Assembly (NCBI GenBank): GCA_020226215.1
Contig: CM035233.1
Location: 2,728,001 to 2,792,000 of the forward strand
DNA from: Sindora glabra
Taxonomy: Eukaryota > Streptophyta > Magnoliopsida > Fabales > Fabaceae
DNA: 64,000 nucleotides
Direction: 5' to 3'
The first letter of the stretch is position 1; every line of letters begins with the position of its first letter. Position numbers and translations under genes: made by a program. Shown here piece after piece: positions 38,573-51,650 of this stretch. The notes below the pieces were generated by a model. The model did not search any database, was not told where the DNA came from, and saw only the letters and a list, made by a program, of their open reading frames with translations.

Positions 38573-40378
38573 GATGATGAAAAGAGTGAATTATGGATGC
38601 TAGATCTTACATTGATGATTAAGATTGAAACATAATTAAAAGTTACATTAATTAAAAAAAGTTGCTTAACTTTAATTCTAATATTTCAATGTTAAATTTA
38701 ATGAACATAATTCATTTATCTCACTTTCATATAAAACATTCATCTCACTTGATATGTTCTTCACATATATCAGGGATTGCTAATCTTTATATCCATTTAT
38801 AGGAATGACAATAAGACAGGCCAAGGATAGATCGGCCTTATATTGTCTTGTCCTTGTAATCCTACCATATGCCTTGTCCTTACCTTATCCCCCCATTTGC
38901 AAGACATGAATGTCTTATGGGAAAATCTAAAAAAATGAAAACTGTGGAGAAGAACTCAATTTATATATTTCAAATTCACACAAGATTAACACATAATATT
39001 TAACATAACAACATAGGTCTAAAAATCACACATATGTTGTTTAACTAATCTTAGACTAAAAAAAAAAATTTAAGATACATGATCAACAATAGTAAACTAT
39101 TTTTTGTCTTCATCATATTTACCTTCACCATGTTATCAACTTCCTATTATACTAATGCCCACAAGACATATTAAATTTATAAGTATTTTTATTTTATGCA
39201 TTTTGACAAAAAATGGATGATAATTATTAGAACACCAATGAGAAAATATACTTAAAATAAGTTAAGAAAAAGAATGAATAAAACTACATAACCTCATCAA
39301 CTTAACTCTACTTTTACATAAACAAAGAGTATTGAATAGATTTACTACATATGCTTATGCTGGCACATTAGTTAAATTTTGAAAGATGAAAGCAAAAAGT
39401 TATAATTGTTATTTAGTAGTGTTTGTAATATGATTGGAGGAAAAGTGAGCATCTTCTTAAACCATGACTTATCATGATGCTAGTCTTTTCTATAAGTTTT
39501 ATTTTTCTTACATCTCATATACTTAAGAATTCATGCTAGTTTTTTATTTTAATAAGGTATTAGGTGTTTAAAAGTTAGATTTAACAAGCTAAACTTCAAA
39601 AGCCTAATAATTTCAATTCAATGTCCTTTTATAAAAAAAAATTCAAGGTTTAATTTGTAATTTAAATTTTCAAATTACATTTGATCAAGTTAAATTCCTT
39701 AAAGCAAAAAATTCACGTGCATATTTAAATTTATGCATTCTAATAAGAAGCATAACTAGATATCTACCATTTGTGTGATAATAATTGCAACCTTATTTTG
39801 CTCAAAAACTTCATCGACTATCCTTTTAAAAACTTATTCCTAACAACCCTTTTATAAACCCATCAACTTACCCATACTGCTACACAAACGAGAGTATTAA
39901 ATAGATCCATAAAAGATAATTTTATACTATTTAATGCCTTAATAAAAAAACAAAGAAAGGACATTTACTCATTGAAGGGGTATTTGGCCTTCTTAGAGAC
40001 AACAACAAGGATGGCAATGCAATGCAAAGGTGGGAGGTAGCATTATGATGTAGAGGAGATAAGTAAAGTGAGTACTGTTGTAGTCATTGTTAGGGTTAGG
40101 ATGGTTGAGACAAGCTAAGAGAATTTACTATTTTATTGATTTAGGCTTTCTATAATGCATTTCTTTTTTTAATTATGAAATTACTAAAAAGCTAAACAAT
40201 AATATATTCTTACGTATAATATAAGGGCTAAACATGTGATTTAAAAAATCTTAGAACATTGCAGGGCAAGGTAACCTAATATTTCCTTGTTCTTAAAATT
40301 TGCTTTAGGTTAAAAATTTTCCTTCTGAGGGAAGCCTCAAATCCGAATTTTTGCCATCCTTATTCATATGTCAAGGCT
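38573..40378. other. AT-rich intergenic DNA
   Basis: No gene recognised. 'GGAATGACAATAAGACAGGCC' (about 38802) and, inverted at about 40343-40361, 'AGGATGGCAAAAATTCGG' could be the decayed ends of one non-autonomous element of about 1.6 kb, but similarity is weak. Confidence 0.4.
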
Positions 40379-40596
40379 AGTAACCTTCATTCTTTTAATT
40401 AGATAAAAAAATTATACTATTATTTTAATGATTATAAAATAATAAAGGGTATTAAAATTAATTTGCTACCACTAACAAAAATTGTAATTAATGAGTGCAT
40501 TTATTGTAGGGATGAGAGAAAATAAGTGAAGTTAACTTAAATAATTTAAATTCATATTTTTGTATTATAATTACTTAAATATCCTTTATTATTTTA
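40379..40596 (+). repeat. dispersed 0.24-kb repeat, copy 3
   Basis: The most complete copy. It abuts the proposed Helitron terminus at 40597. Confidence 0.7.
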
Positions 40597-40939
40597 TTAG
40601 TTTAGTGCTCGTGCTAGGCATGATTAATATTAAATTAATTTAAAAAGCATATAAAATTCAATACTAAGTGAATAAATTTAGGTAATTTAGAATTTAAACT
40701 AATATTAACACATTAAATAACTACTACACATTATCAACAAAAAAAATCATGCTATAACATCTTTGAAGTGGAAACATGATTCTTTGCATAGAAAGAATAA
40801 AAAAATGATGACTATAAGTAGATAATGAAGAACATATATGTACTATAATCTAATTTATAAAATTAGTTACTTACCATTGATGAAAGTTTTTAAAAATTTC
40901 TTTAAACACTGCATTAATTATTTTGTTTGTAAATTGTCC

Positions 40940-41548
40940 TTTTTCATTCAGTAACAAAATTTTCGACCTTTCTTTTTTCTTACTATTGATAGCGTGACAT
41001 ATAATTGACCATGATTGAATAGTGGCCTTAGTATGTATAAACGAATATGCGAAAGAGATTGTCCTTGACTTTTATTAATTGTCATGACAAAATAAACTTG
41101 TATTAGAAATTGCCTTCGTTGAAATGTAAATGGCAAATATAAGTCTAATGAAATTGGCTACATTTAGGGAATGAATACAATATCACCAATCCTACTACTT
41201 GATATAACTTTAGCCTTCAACATATGATTAACTAAGTCAATAATAATTAGTTTAGTGTTGTTACAAAGGCCAGATGATTGATTAATGTTATGCATCAACA
41301 CAAAATGAACACTAATCTTTAATCTTAACTTATGATTTAGAAGACTAGATATTTTAAGAATATTCAAGAACTGAGGTAAATGCAACTTAGTTTGATCATA
41401 GCCATTGACACCTTCCTTACATAGATTACCATAACTTAAATAACATTTAAAATCTCTTGGAATCATGCACAAAATAAAGTTATTAATTTCTTCAAATACA
41501 TTATGTGTGGGAGTTAAAATAGCTCTCTTTTGTAAGTAAGTAGGATCT

Positions 41549-41614
<66 letters not shown>

Positions 41615-44600
41615 ATAGATATGTTCAACTTACAACAGCTACAAGAGATTTAGTTATATTCTTTATAAAAAATTATCTAGTATTTTAGCAATTGATTCTT
41701 TATCGTTTAACTTTCCAACAATACCATTTCCAATTTATAATACCCACTCACAAAAACTTTTAATGTCATTGATATCTTTTTAATGAGAACCTATGAAAAA
41801 TTATTATAATTCTTTGTTAGATAATAAATTTAATAATCATGAAGTTAAAAAATACATGTATTGATTAATCAATACCTATTAACAATCTCATATTTTAAAT
41901 GAGTTAGAATTTGACAATAGTCCCATAAGTAGGATAAAATGTTAGTTGAATGAACAATATCTTGCTTAGAAGCCTTTGGGATTAAAGGTAGAATTTATCT
42001 AAAGTCTTTTCCAAACACTACAACCTTTCCAACAAATGGATGATTAAAACTCTAAGCATTTGAAAATCTAAGTACATTTTGCATAGTTCTATCCAGAGCC
42101 TTAAAACAAAATTCATTTACCATTGGAGCTTCTTTCTATATTATGAGCTTTGTTTGAACTAGTGAATCTACCATTTCACTTTCTTGACAAATATCGTATG
42201 TTGATGACTCATTAACTACTAAAGGAATACTAAATCTGAAGTGTGTAGTGCATCCACAAGGAAAAAGTAAAGAAGCAATCCCACTTGATACAACATTTAA
42301 AACTATATGTCCTTTAGAATGCAATGTTGCAGATAAAATCTTCCATAGATATGTTTGTCTAGTTCCACCATATCCATATACCAAAAAAAAAAAAAAAACC
42401 CACCACTATTGGAAGAAATAATGCTCATCATCTTCCTATCAACATGCTTTTACTCATATTTCATATTTGAAATCAGATCTATATGCTTACTTGCCAAAGT
42501 AGATATATTATATAAGGGTTCTTCTAGAATAAGATTATTAAGGCTATCTACTTGATCAAAATCATTTGGATATGACATAAAAGGAAAATCCTTAAGACTT
42601 TTTCATTTTTTTACAAAAATTTATCAATATCATACAAATTGTAATCTTTGATTTAATCATTTCTCAATAGTAAACCTAAAATAAAATCATAAAAAAATCA
42701 TGTAATATAGAATAATATATTATAATCTACAAAATGATTAAAAAATAATTTTGCATAGTATAGTATCATTTATTATTGTTGAGTTCACTTGGATTGCATT
42801 AAATGCATCTTTCTCTATAGAAAATGTCCTTAATCAAAACTTGCTAACTTTCATTCCAAACATAATCTAATTAGGACATAATGTTTGACAATAGTTAAAT
42901 AACAAATAATTTTTCTAAATAGTCTCCTCTACTCTAAAGGTTTACTTTATTTATGGTATCAATATACTCTTGATCATCATCAAGTAATCCTAAAGGATAA
43001 CATACCTCTTTGAATGTTTTATGCTCCATGCTATTAATAGTTTGAATATATTCAAAACTCTTCGAATATTTGCATAATGGCAATAAAATTCTTATATAAT
43101 ATTTTTATCATTTTTTGGAAGAACAAAAATTAATCTTCTAGTTGCAAACCCTCTCTTTCTAAAAAATCATTTTTTACAAGCTTTTTAAAAATAAACTCAT
43201 TAAAGAAGTGCTCATATGTTAAGTTCTGAGCTTGAGCATATCTATTATTTGTATCCATCTAAGAAATGAATTATGATTGATGAATATTTGGTCTCTTTGC
43301 CATAATGCTTAATTTATTGTTATCATTGTATGTGACATATAATTCTTCTTTAAGATAGAAATTTAATATTTTGATAGGAGGATATCTATATTTAATATCC
43401 ATCACATAGCCTCACATGAAGATATGTACCTAAATATCACAAAAAAATATTATACATCTTTTATAAAAGAAAATCGAACTTAGTTGTATAATGCAAGTTT
43501 GAAAATTGTAATAATTTACTTGCAATCATAATAAACCTTTATTTCATCTTTATCTTCACTTGGTTCTTCATTTGCATCCATTTGGTGAAATGTAACTGTG
43601 ATTCTATCATGACATTTGTTGATATACTTGAATAAGTATTTGATTGCCTTTCCTTGGTGCACATGATATTTTTTTTAAAGCAACCATGAATTAAATGAAA
43701 CCACATATCTAATGGAATATCATTTTTCTCAATTATTGATCCATTGTCTCCTCTTTTGTACTTTGGATACCTATCTTTATGTAATAATGTTCTTTCATTG
43801 AAATTTTTTGAAAAATGTTTTGAACACTTGCTTGACCCTGCTAGGAAACTTAATGTTAGATACACTACATGGATCATGTATCATATGTCTTTTTACTACA
43901 TCAAAAAAGAGCATAATTACTTAACTTATTTGTAATTTTAGCTGGAATAAACTTCTCAATTTGATCTTGAGACCGTATTTTCTCCTTTGGATTAATAAAT
44001 AGTAAAATATATGCATATAGTAAGCTTCTTTTTAAAAATTCAATTGTGAAACAACTGTAATCAAGGATGTTAAATAGTATCCTCTTTAAAATCAATAATC
44101 ATAAAAAATAAATAATGTTTAAACATAATCAAAGACTAACTTGCTTTAACTCTTCCAAAATTTTTTTGATGCATTAAATCTTTGACTAAGTTATGCAACT
44201 TTATTTTAAACACCTGAACCATATCAATAGGACAATCCTTTGGTCTTTATCTAAGAGTTGTTGCTTCTCCTATGATTTTTAGCTATTTTGGATTAAATGT
44301 AAATGTTATAAAAAAACTAGGAAGTCTAGCCTACTTGTAAATGGCCATAACATTTTGATAATTCTGCATCATATATCTACTTAATCCAATAAAAGAAGAT
44401 GGTAGGATAATGTGCTTGCCTCGTGAAGATGGTGATATTTCTCAATGTAAAATTGCATCAAGTCTTTTATACAAATTAGCTCTAAATTTTTTTTATGTCT
44501 ACAAATAAATCATAATCCTTCAGATTCAATCATTATGTATGCATAAACCAAGAATTGTTGTAACAATTTTCTAGAGTATAGAATAAAATTTGCTTCATTA

Positions 44601-45340
44601 ATTCTAATGCGTAGACGACATTGCATGAACTCTCCCATGGTTAAATTAGTTTAATCATTAGCACATAATCTTAGTCCAACTCCTTTAGTGTATTTATCTT
44701 CTCTATAGGGAAATAATAAAGGATATTGCATTGCCAAATAAGTAGGATAATGTTTATTAATCTACAAGAGCATGCCATCATGTTACTTAATATCACATTT
44801 CTTCTCTAAATTTTCAATATTACAAATTATAGGCATCACAACCTTATCAACTATAGGCAGATTATACATGTTACTATCTTTACTTTATTTCTTAATAAGT
44901 TTCAAACTAGTTGAGATTTATCTTGATTAAATGCCTTTCTCACTATTTAAAATGATTTCACAAAAATATTATGATAATTAAATATTTCTTTCAGCTTCTT
45001 AATAATTGATGAATTCAATTAATCAAAATTGCCCCCAAATTTATTAAAGTTCAAGTGTAAGTGATTATATGCATTTAAAATAATAATAATAATCCATGAG
45101 AAAGTTAACTAACTTTAGAATTTAAATCTTGTTCAACACTTCATGATTCATTTTATAGGCATATAACTGAGCAAATTTAAAATTGTCACCTATTTAAGAA
45201 ATCAAGCTTCCTATCAATTGATAATTTTAATGATTGATTTTGTATACATAAGGCCTTAATCCATGATTAACTAAAGTATTAACTCTGTTTTTCAATGATG
45301 TGAATGCAAACATCATGTTATAAACTTGTATATTTTTAAC
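40940..45340 (-). pseudogene. Helitron Rep/helicase (RepHel) relic
   Basis: In minus-strand order: 'SLKNRVNTLVNHGLRPYVYK' (about 45300), 'LIGSLIS...NFKFAQLYAYK' (about 45190), 'CRLRIRINEANFILYSRKLL' (about 44600; helitron-like N-terminal domain), 'HIILPSSFIGLSRYMMQNYQ' (about 44380), the Rep segment 'IEFLKRSLLYAYILLFI' (about 44010; the family norm is GLPHAHIL), 'CSKHFSKNFNERT' (about 43820), 'PIKILNFYLKEELYVTYN' (about 43360), 'YAQAQNLTYEHFFNEFIFKK' (about 43220), 'TFKEVCYPLGLLDDDQEYID' (about 42990), the helicase start 'VYGYGGTRQTYLWK' (about 42360; norm GGTGKT), 'ILTPTHNVFEEINN' (about 41500), 'NINQSSGLCNNTKLIIIDLV' (about 41255), and the C-terminal 'INKSQGQSLSHIRLYILRP' (about 41030). Stops and frameshifts are frequent. 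Both enzymatic motifs are mutated, so it is inactive. Confidence 0.92.
41552..41612. repeat. (AT)n microsatellite inside the Helitron
   Basis: About 30 AT units interrupt the helicase relic and give a false N-terminal Tyr-Ile repeat in the open frame there. Confidence 0.97.
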
Positions 45341-48300
45341 AAATTCTTTACTTTTTTTTATATTTACCATGTAGAAGATCATATAATAGGGAAGGTGGTT
45401 GACACAATTTAGGTAAAATTATTATTCCTTACATATAATACAAAGAAAATTTTGATGAATATTGAGCTTTTTTCTCATTAATTAGTTCCTTCAACTAAAT
45501 AAAGCTTTGTTGTAGTCATATTTTTTTTAACTTGTATCCAATATTTCAATAATTTATAATCCATTAAAACTAATTTTATAGAAATAATTTTTAAGTATAA
45601 CTATAGTATAATTTCTCGTAATTTATTCATATATGAGAAAATAACCTTTGTATCTTTAGTATATTATGTATTCTGCTTCTAACTCTAATATAAATAATGT
45701 AAAACATATTTAGCCCAAAACAAAATTATAAAAAAGAAATAAGCAAATAATCTCAAATGTATTATTTTTATTGATTTTTGATAAAATAGATAATTATAAT
45801 CGACATCTTCATCTATTAATGAAAAAAACTTATTTAATTTATATTTTTTATAATAAAAGTTAATCATATATTCATTAACCAAGAACAGTACTCACAATTT
45901 TCTTTAACTGCTATTGTTTATAATTTACTAATTGCTATTTGATTGGAATGTAATTGTGTAAAGAAATGTAGAATCATCAAATTTGATTGATAACTTAAAC
46001 CTTGGAATTTTATAAAGTAAGGATGCAATGATATGCTTTCTAAAATTGAAGGACATGTATATTAGAATCCTTGTGAAGGCAACAACTAAAATTAATTTTC
46101 TAATCAAAGTCCTTGTGGATTATATTTTGACTTGAATATGATGATTGTGGCTTGCATTGTATTAAATGGTGTCCATTGTCTGAATACCAATCCAAAAATA
46201 TAGTTAAAATAAATTAAAATTTATTTGTATTTGAACATATATATTATAAGAAAAAACACTCCATTAAATTAAACAAAGATTTCAAGAATATTTCACATAA
46301 TAGATATAATGTATAGAAGTTAATTTCAAGTCACAAAATATCTAATCAAGTTTAATTTTACTTATAGAAAACTTAGTTAAACATGTCTGTTGAGTATATT
46401 TGTGGCTTTTGTCATTTGTAACATCTTCAAGCACTTGAAATGAACTTTGACACTAAGCTCATTGTTTCATGTTCATTGTAGCATCTTGGAACTAATTGGT
46501 ACTTAATAAATTAGTTAAAATTTCTAACATTGAACATAAACTTGTGACTTAATCTAACTTCCTAGAACATCTTCTAATTTTCTTTTTAAAGTAACTTCAA
46601 AAATAAATATTCACATATTTCTCATTTCTGTAATAAGCATAAAAACTAACTATATCATGACAACAATATCTGTAACATTATAAGGTATTACCTTTTTTGC
46701 AGTATTCTTTTTAAACTGAAATTAATTGAATAAAAGGATAATGTTAACCAAATATAATGTGATGCATTAGAAAATTTTGAATTATTGGATCGTGAATGCA
46801 TCGTTCCAAGAAATAATATCATATTTATATGAATTTAATTGTTATTGAATATAGAGTTTAACGTTAATGACAAATATGTCATTTGTCATGTCTTTTAAAA
46901 CATTTACTTTAAATTAGCCATACTTTCTTAGAATTAAGAACTAGAAGATCACTACAATTGAGTGTATTTGTATTGAAATTTTTTTGCTAAAATGCATCAT
47001 GAATTAGTAGACAAAGAATGACAAAAAGATGCATTTAACAATGAATAAAAGTGAACCTACCTTTGATGATTGTTGTGTTTTTACCTTTTTTTCTCTCTCC
47101 AAGCTTAGTAGCTTTAACTAATCTAGCTTTCTTTTATTGAATATGTTTTGTTTGATTTGAATAAGTGACAAATGATGTCTATTTTTTTTCTTACATCTAA
47201 ACTACATCTATTTCCTTTTTTCAACATATATAATCTTCTTGTAACTCTTGCTTGATTTTGTTAAAAAGTGACATAGTTCTTTGTAGCTAGTTTTTTGGAC
47301 ATTGTTAATTTATCTAGCAAATACCAAATCATTTGTTTAATGAACCTTGCATTAAATTATATGCTTTAACACATATTGACATATGAAAAGAAATCCAAAT
47401 TGATAATTTTTTTAATAATAGTGGATTTATCTAATAGCAAATTACATAATAATAACAAAAAAAAACTCAATACATTAATAGAATACTATTGATTAGCATG
47501 AAAAGTAAAATAAACCAAATCAATTATTCCCTAAGAACTTTCCTTTCTAATTTGCTACAACATATAGCCACAAGTCTGTCAAAAGACTATCAAAATTTCC
47601 TTTTTAACTTCTTACATAATTCATTGTATTATTAATATACAATGAAGTGAGTACATTCCTTGCATTTAAACACTAACATAAGACATTTATGCCTTATAAA
47701 CTATATTGATTTCAAAGTATAAAACATGTTTTGACATTTGAACCTTAACATCAACCATATATCTTTTACTTCTGATAACTAAGCTATAATTAGTTTCTCC
47801 TTCATTGGTTGTTTTTTACCTTAAAAAATATTTAACAAAAAATTATCAAGATCATTAACTTAGATCATGCCAAGTAATAGACCACATGTATAAACTTTTG
47901 CATGATTTCATTTTATAATCTGCAAATATAAACTTCACATTTTAGATTAACTTATGTATTCAAGAAATAACTCTTAAATTTGCACCATCAGATAATCCAT
48001 AACTTATAAATTGCTATACAAATGTGATTTTTCATATAAATAAAATGGCATGAACAAATTAATTAAACTAGCATTACTTTAAATCATAACACAATTGTAG
48101 TTCCAAATTAGAGCATTAAGTTTTGATTATGCTTCTATCGAAAGGTAGGATAATGTTAAACAAATTTCAGTTGACATAATAAGGAACATCATTACATAGA
48201 AAATTGGTTATATAATAACTAAATTTGCAATGTAAAACATAGCTACAAATAAAAAATTATCTTTAAGAAAATTCGATCCCTAGTACCTCGAATATTGTCT

Positions 48301-48533
48301 AACAAAAGTTCAAGTTTGGTTCCTCTATTTATGTTTATAACACCTTGCATAGTAATTAAACAATCCATTAATACAAATTTATTATAAGAACATAACATTT
48401 AGTAGCATTTTATAAGTAAACTTATTATAGTCAAGTTCATAGTATTAGTACAAAAGTTTAATACTATTGAACTTTTGAATATAGTTGTTAGATAAATATA
48501 CTTGAACTATTAACAATTCATATATGTATGTGC

Positions 48534-48566
<33 letters not shown>

Positions 48567-49099
48567 ACACCTCATTCTTTATTATAGCATTGTCTAATTA
48601 AATAAAACAATCCATGTACTTGCTTCTCACAGTATGATTTTAGAGATAACTTATACTATTCATGTAGAAAATATAATAACCTTAAATAAACAAAAAAATA
48701 CTTGTTGAAAACATTAAAACATGAATTACAGATAATACCTTGTTACTTTTCAATCATTACCCTCAAGCTTCCTAATACTTTATATAAAATAATTTTAAAT
48801 AATAATAAGTGATTGTAAAAGAATAGTAGATAATAGAAATAGATAAGAAATAATAAATTGATGTGAGACAATCTATAAATAGAGTGAGAAAATTGAAAAG
48901 TCCCACTAATTGATGACAATTTACATTGTAAAATATAATACTTATAATAGAGAAAGAAAGTTTAAGAAAGAATTTTAACTAGGAAACTTTCTAACAAAAA
49001 CTTTATAAAGTAGTTAAATGAAGTTCGAGTAAATTGTAAGGGTAGTTTGAAAGTACATTTAGCTAAAATTTTTGTTGTAAAAATTATACTAAGCACTAC
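45341..49099. other. AT-rich DNA upstream of the Helitron ORF, no clear gene
   Basis: This may include the Helitron 5' part, but I found neither a TC-type terminus nor a replication-protein-A-like ORF. A microsatellite lies at 48523-48567. Confidence 0.5.
48523..48567. repeat. imperfect (AT)n/(TG) microsatellite
   Basis: AT-dinucleotide run interrupted by TATG and TGTG units. Confidence 0.95.
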
Positions 49100-51650
49100 T
49101 ATGAGTCAAAGTATAATTAAAAACTTAACAATAAGTTTAAAAAAATTATACAGAAGCCCAATAGGAAATTAAAGGCTTGGGTAGCTTAAAACCTAAAGAT
49201 TGGGCTTAAATTTAAAATAAATTATCTTAATTCATTTGTGATAATTTGGATTAATTATCTTTTTAAGCCTAAATATGATTTTAGAAACTAGAAAGATAAT
49301 GCCCAAACAAAGTCTAAACTTGTAAAGAATGCTAATGGCAATTTAGTGAATAAGTAAAAAATTAAGGGCAATTGTTAGTGTTTCTTTCTAGATATTATAT
49401 TTAGCTAAATTTAAGTGGATTCAAGTAAATTATCTTTTAATTTTAGTCTTAAAAACCATGTGTGCCAAATTATCATCAAATTTTTATAAAAAATAATAAA
49501 AAGTGGCTTTTGAAGAAAGCTTTAGAATAATGTTTTATACAAGGTTTTTAGGGTTATTTTGTCATAAAATTTTTCCTCTTTCTCTTAAAAAAAATATGTA
49601 CTTCTAGGATTTCATTAGTAGCTTTTTCAAATTTTCTAATATTTCTCATAAGGTTCTCCAAGTGGTTCTATCCAATTTTTGCAAAGTAACCTAGGGTTTC
49701 CCTTATCTTCTCCAAGTTTTTATGAAATTTTTTCCTTCAAAATTATTAAAACTTGTTTATTTTAGTGAATTTATTTCTAAAAGAAATATTTAAGATGTTA
49801 TAGAATTAAGAATTTAAGGCGAGTGGTAACTATCTCTTATTCTTTTGAGTTTTCCCATAAAGGATAAAGAATATGATAATATATGCTATTATAGGTGTTA
49901 AGTTAGGTTGCAGGGCTATATGGTTTGGTTTTTGTATTATATAAATGTTAATATGATGATATGATGTTGGTATTTTAGTTTCAAGATTGTTAGGAAAAGA
50001 TTCATTAAGTTTTCCTTTGAGAAATGATAATAGGATTATGTTGAGTTTAGAAACAAAAATTGTCAAGGGAAAATAATAGTATTATCTTTTATTATTCCTT
50101 GAAATCAAAGGTTAAGAATTGCTAAAATTTCAAATTTTGCTATATTAATGTTACAAATAATATTAAGATAGGTGTGGAAAAATTAGAAAATTTTAGAAAA
50201 TTTTAGAGTTATGAAAAGTGAATTTGTATGGACTTTGGTTATAAGATATTAAAATAGAATTTTTGATTCTGTGTTTTAAAGTTTAGTGTTATTTATGCAA
50301 GAATTTGATTGAGAAAAATTAAAGTAATTAATGCTCTTTGATTAACATGTTAATGAGCTTATGTAAAAGTTTGGTAGTAATTAGAATTAATTTCAATGCC
50401 AAGAAGGTTCCTTTTTCACAATAACTCTAAAACTATCCAGATTTGGCAACTCTATGGTTTTAGTTCCATACGAATAGCATCGATGTGATATTTTTGTAAA
50501 ATAATTAAAGTTTTTCATTAATTGATATGTTAGGGATATTGTGTAAAAATTAGTGAAAATTAAAAGTGATCTAAATGTTGAAAAGGGGCTCTTATTGTAA
50601 TTACTTATATATTATCCTATTTTGAATTTCATGATTTTAGTACTATGTGAAGAATATCTAAGAATGAGAAAATTGTAAGAAAATTAATGTTTGATGTGTA
50701 GTAATGTGTTAGATACATTACATAAAATTTTGGTAAAAATTTGAATTGATTCAAAGGCCCAAAAAGTAGCAAACCTTGAGAGTATTCATATTACTCAACA
50801 ACTTAAATGTTCGATACTTTTTATTAAGAAATGTTGTAAGTATTTCTAATTTATGATACATTTAATAAGACTTGAGCCATAATTGATAATCATTCAAAAA
50901 AGTTAAGTGCATGGAAAGGTTATGTATTAACTTGGACATGATGATATACAATGATGAAATTAAATGCATGAGAATTGCATTTTCTGTTAACAAAATTATT
51001 ATGATATAGTTCATATATTGATCATACCTAATGAAGTGCACAATTGAAGCATACGACTAGTAGTTTAACATTGCTCTTTTTAAATATGATATGTGGGGGA
51101 GATATGCATCCTTCACAGAAAAGGAACAACATAGTAAGGGTTAGAGGGATAAAGTTAGTGGCCTTGTGCCTAGAGTGATGAGAGAAAAGATTGGACTGAA
51201 GATATAATGTGAAACCTATATACTAATTATAACCATTCTTTTTAATAAATTTTAAGAGTGACAAATTGACCAATTTATTACCAAATGTTACATATAAGAG
51301 TTATAATAAATAAAAAAATAAGAGTCATATTTAGTCTATAAAATCTTAAATAATTTATTATACAATGATATATATATATTTCATCTGTTATGGTGGAAAC
51401 TCTTTAAAAAAAAGAGTAGCCATTTATTGAGTATTATAATATTGACTCTCTTTCAATTAAATTCTATTTACAAATATAAAGCATGAATTCCACAAAGATG
51501 ACTGACACATGTGCTAAATCCTTCTTTTTACCTTGGGAAATCTCCTAAATTATATTTTGTTATAGACTACATATGTTTGTAGTGGATGCTTGAGTAGACT
51601 ATATTGCAAAGTTTAGAAAAATAAATTCTAAGTTTAAATTTTTTTTGGTC
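49100..51650 (-). repeat. possible inverted relative of the large LTR-like units
   Basis: 'GAGTGGTAACTATCTC' (about 49820) mirrors 'GTGAGAGTTACCACTC' at 63293, and 'CATTTATTGAGTATTATAATATTGACTC' (about 51412) mirrors the GAGTATAAAATATACTCAATGAGTGG motif near 61700. Between them is non-coding sequence of similar character. Boundaries were not found. Confidence 0.3.

Larger units (their letters stand above)
40597..45340 (-). mobile_element. degenerate autonomous-type Helitron
   Basis: A Helitron-type Rep/helicase relic occupies the minus strand. In element orientation its 3' end reads CTAA at 40600-40597, preceded by a small hairpin (CTCGTGC-TAG-GCATGAT at 40608-40624, with G-T pairs). The base outside the terminus is the expected T (plus-strand A at 40596). 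These match the CTRR-plus-hairpin rule for Helitron 3' ends. The 5' terminus was not found and must lie beyond 45340. Confidence 0.8.
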
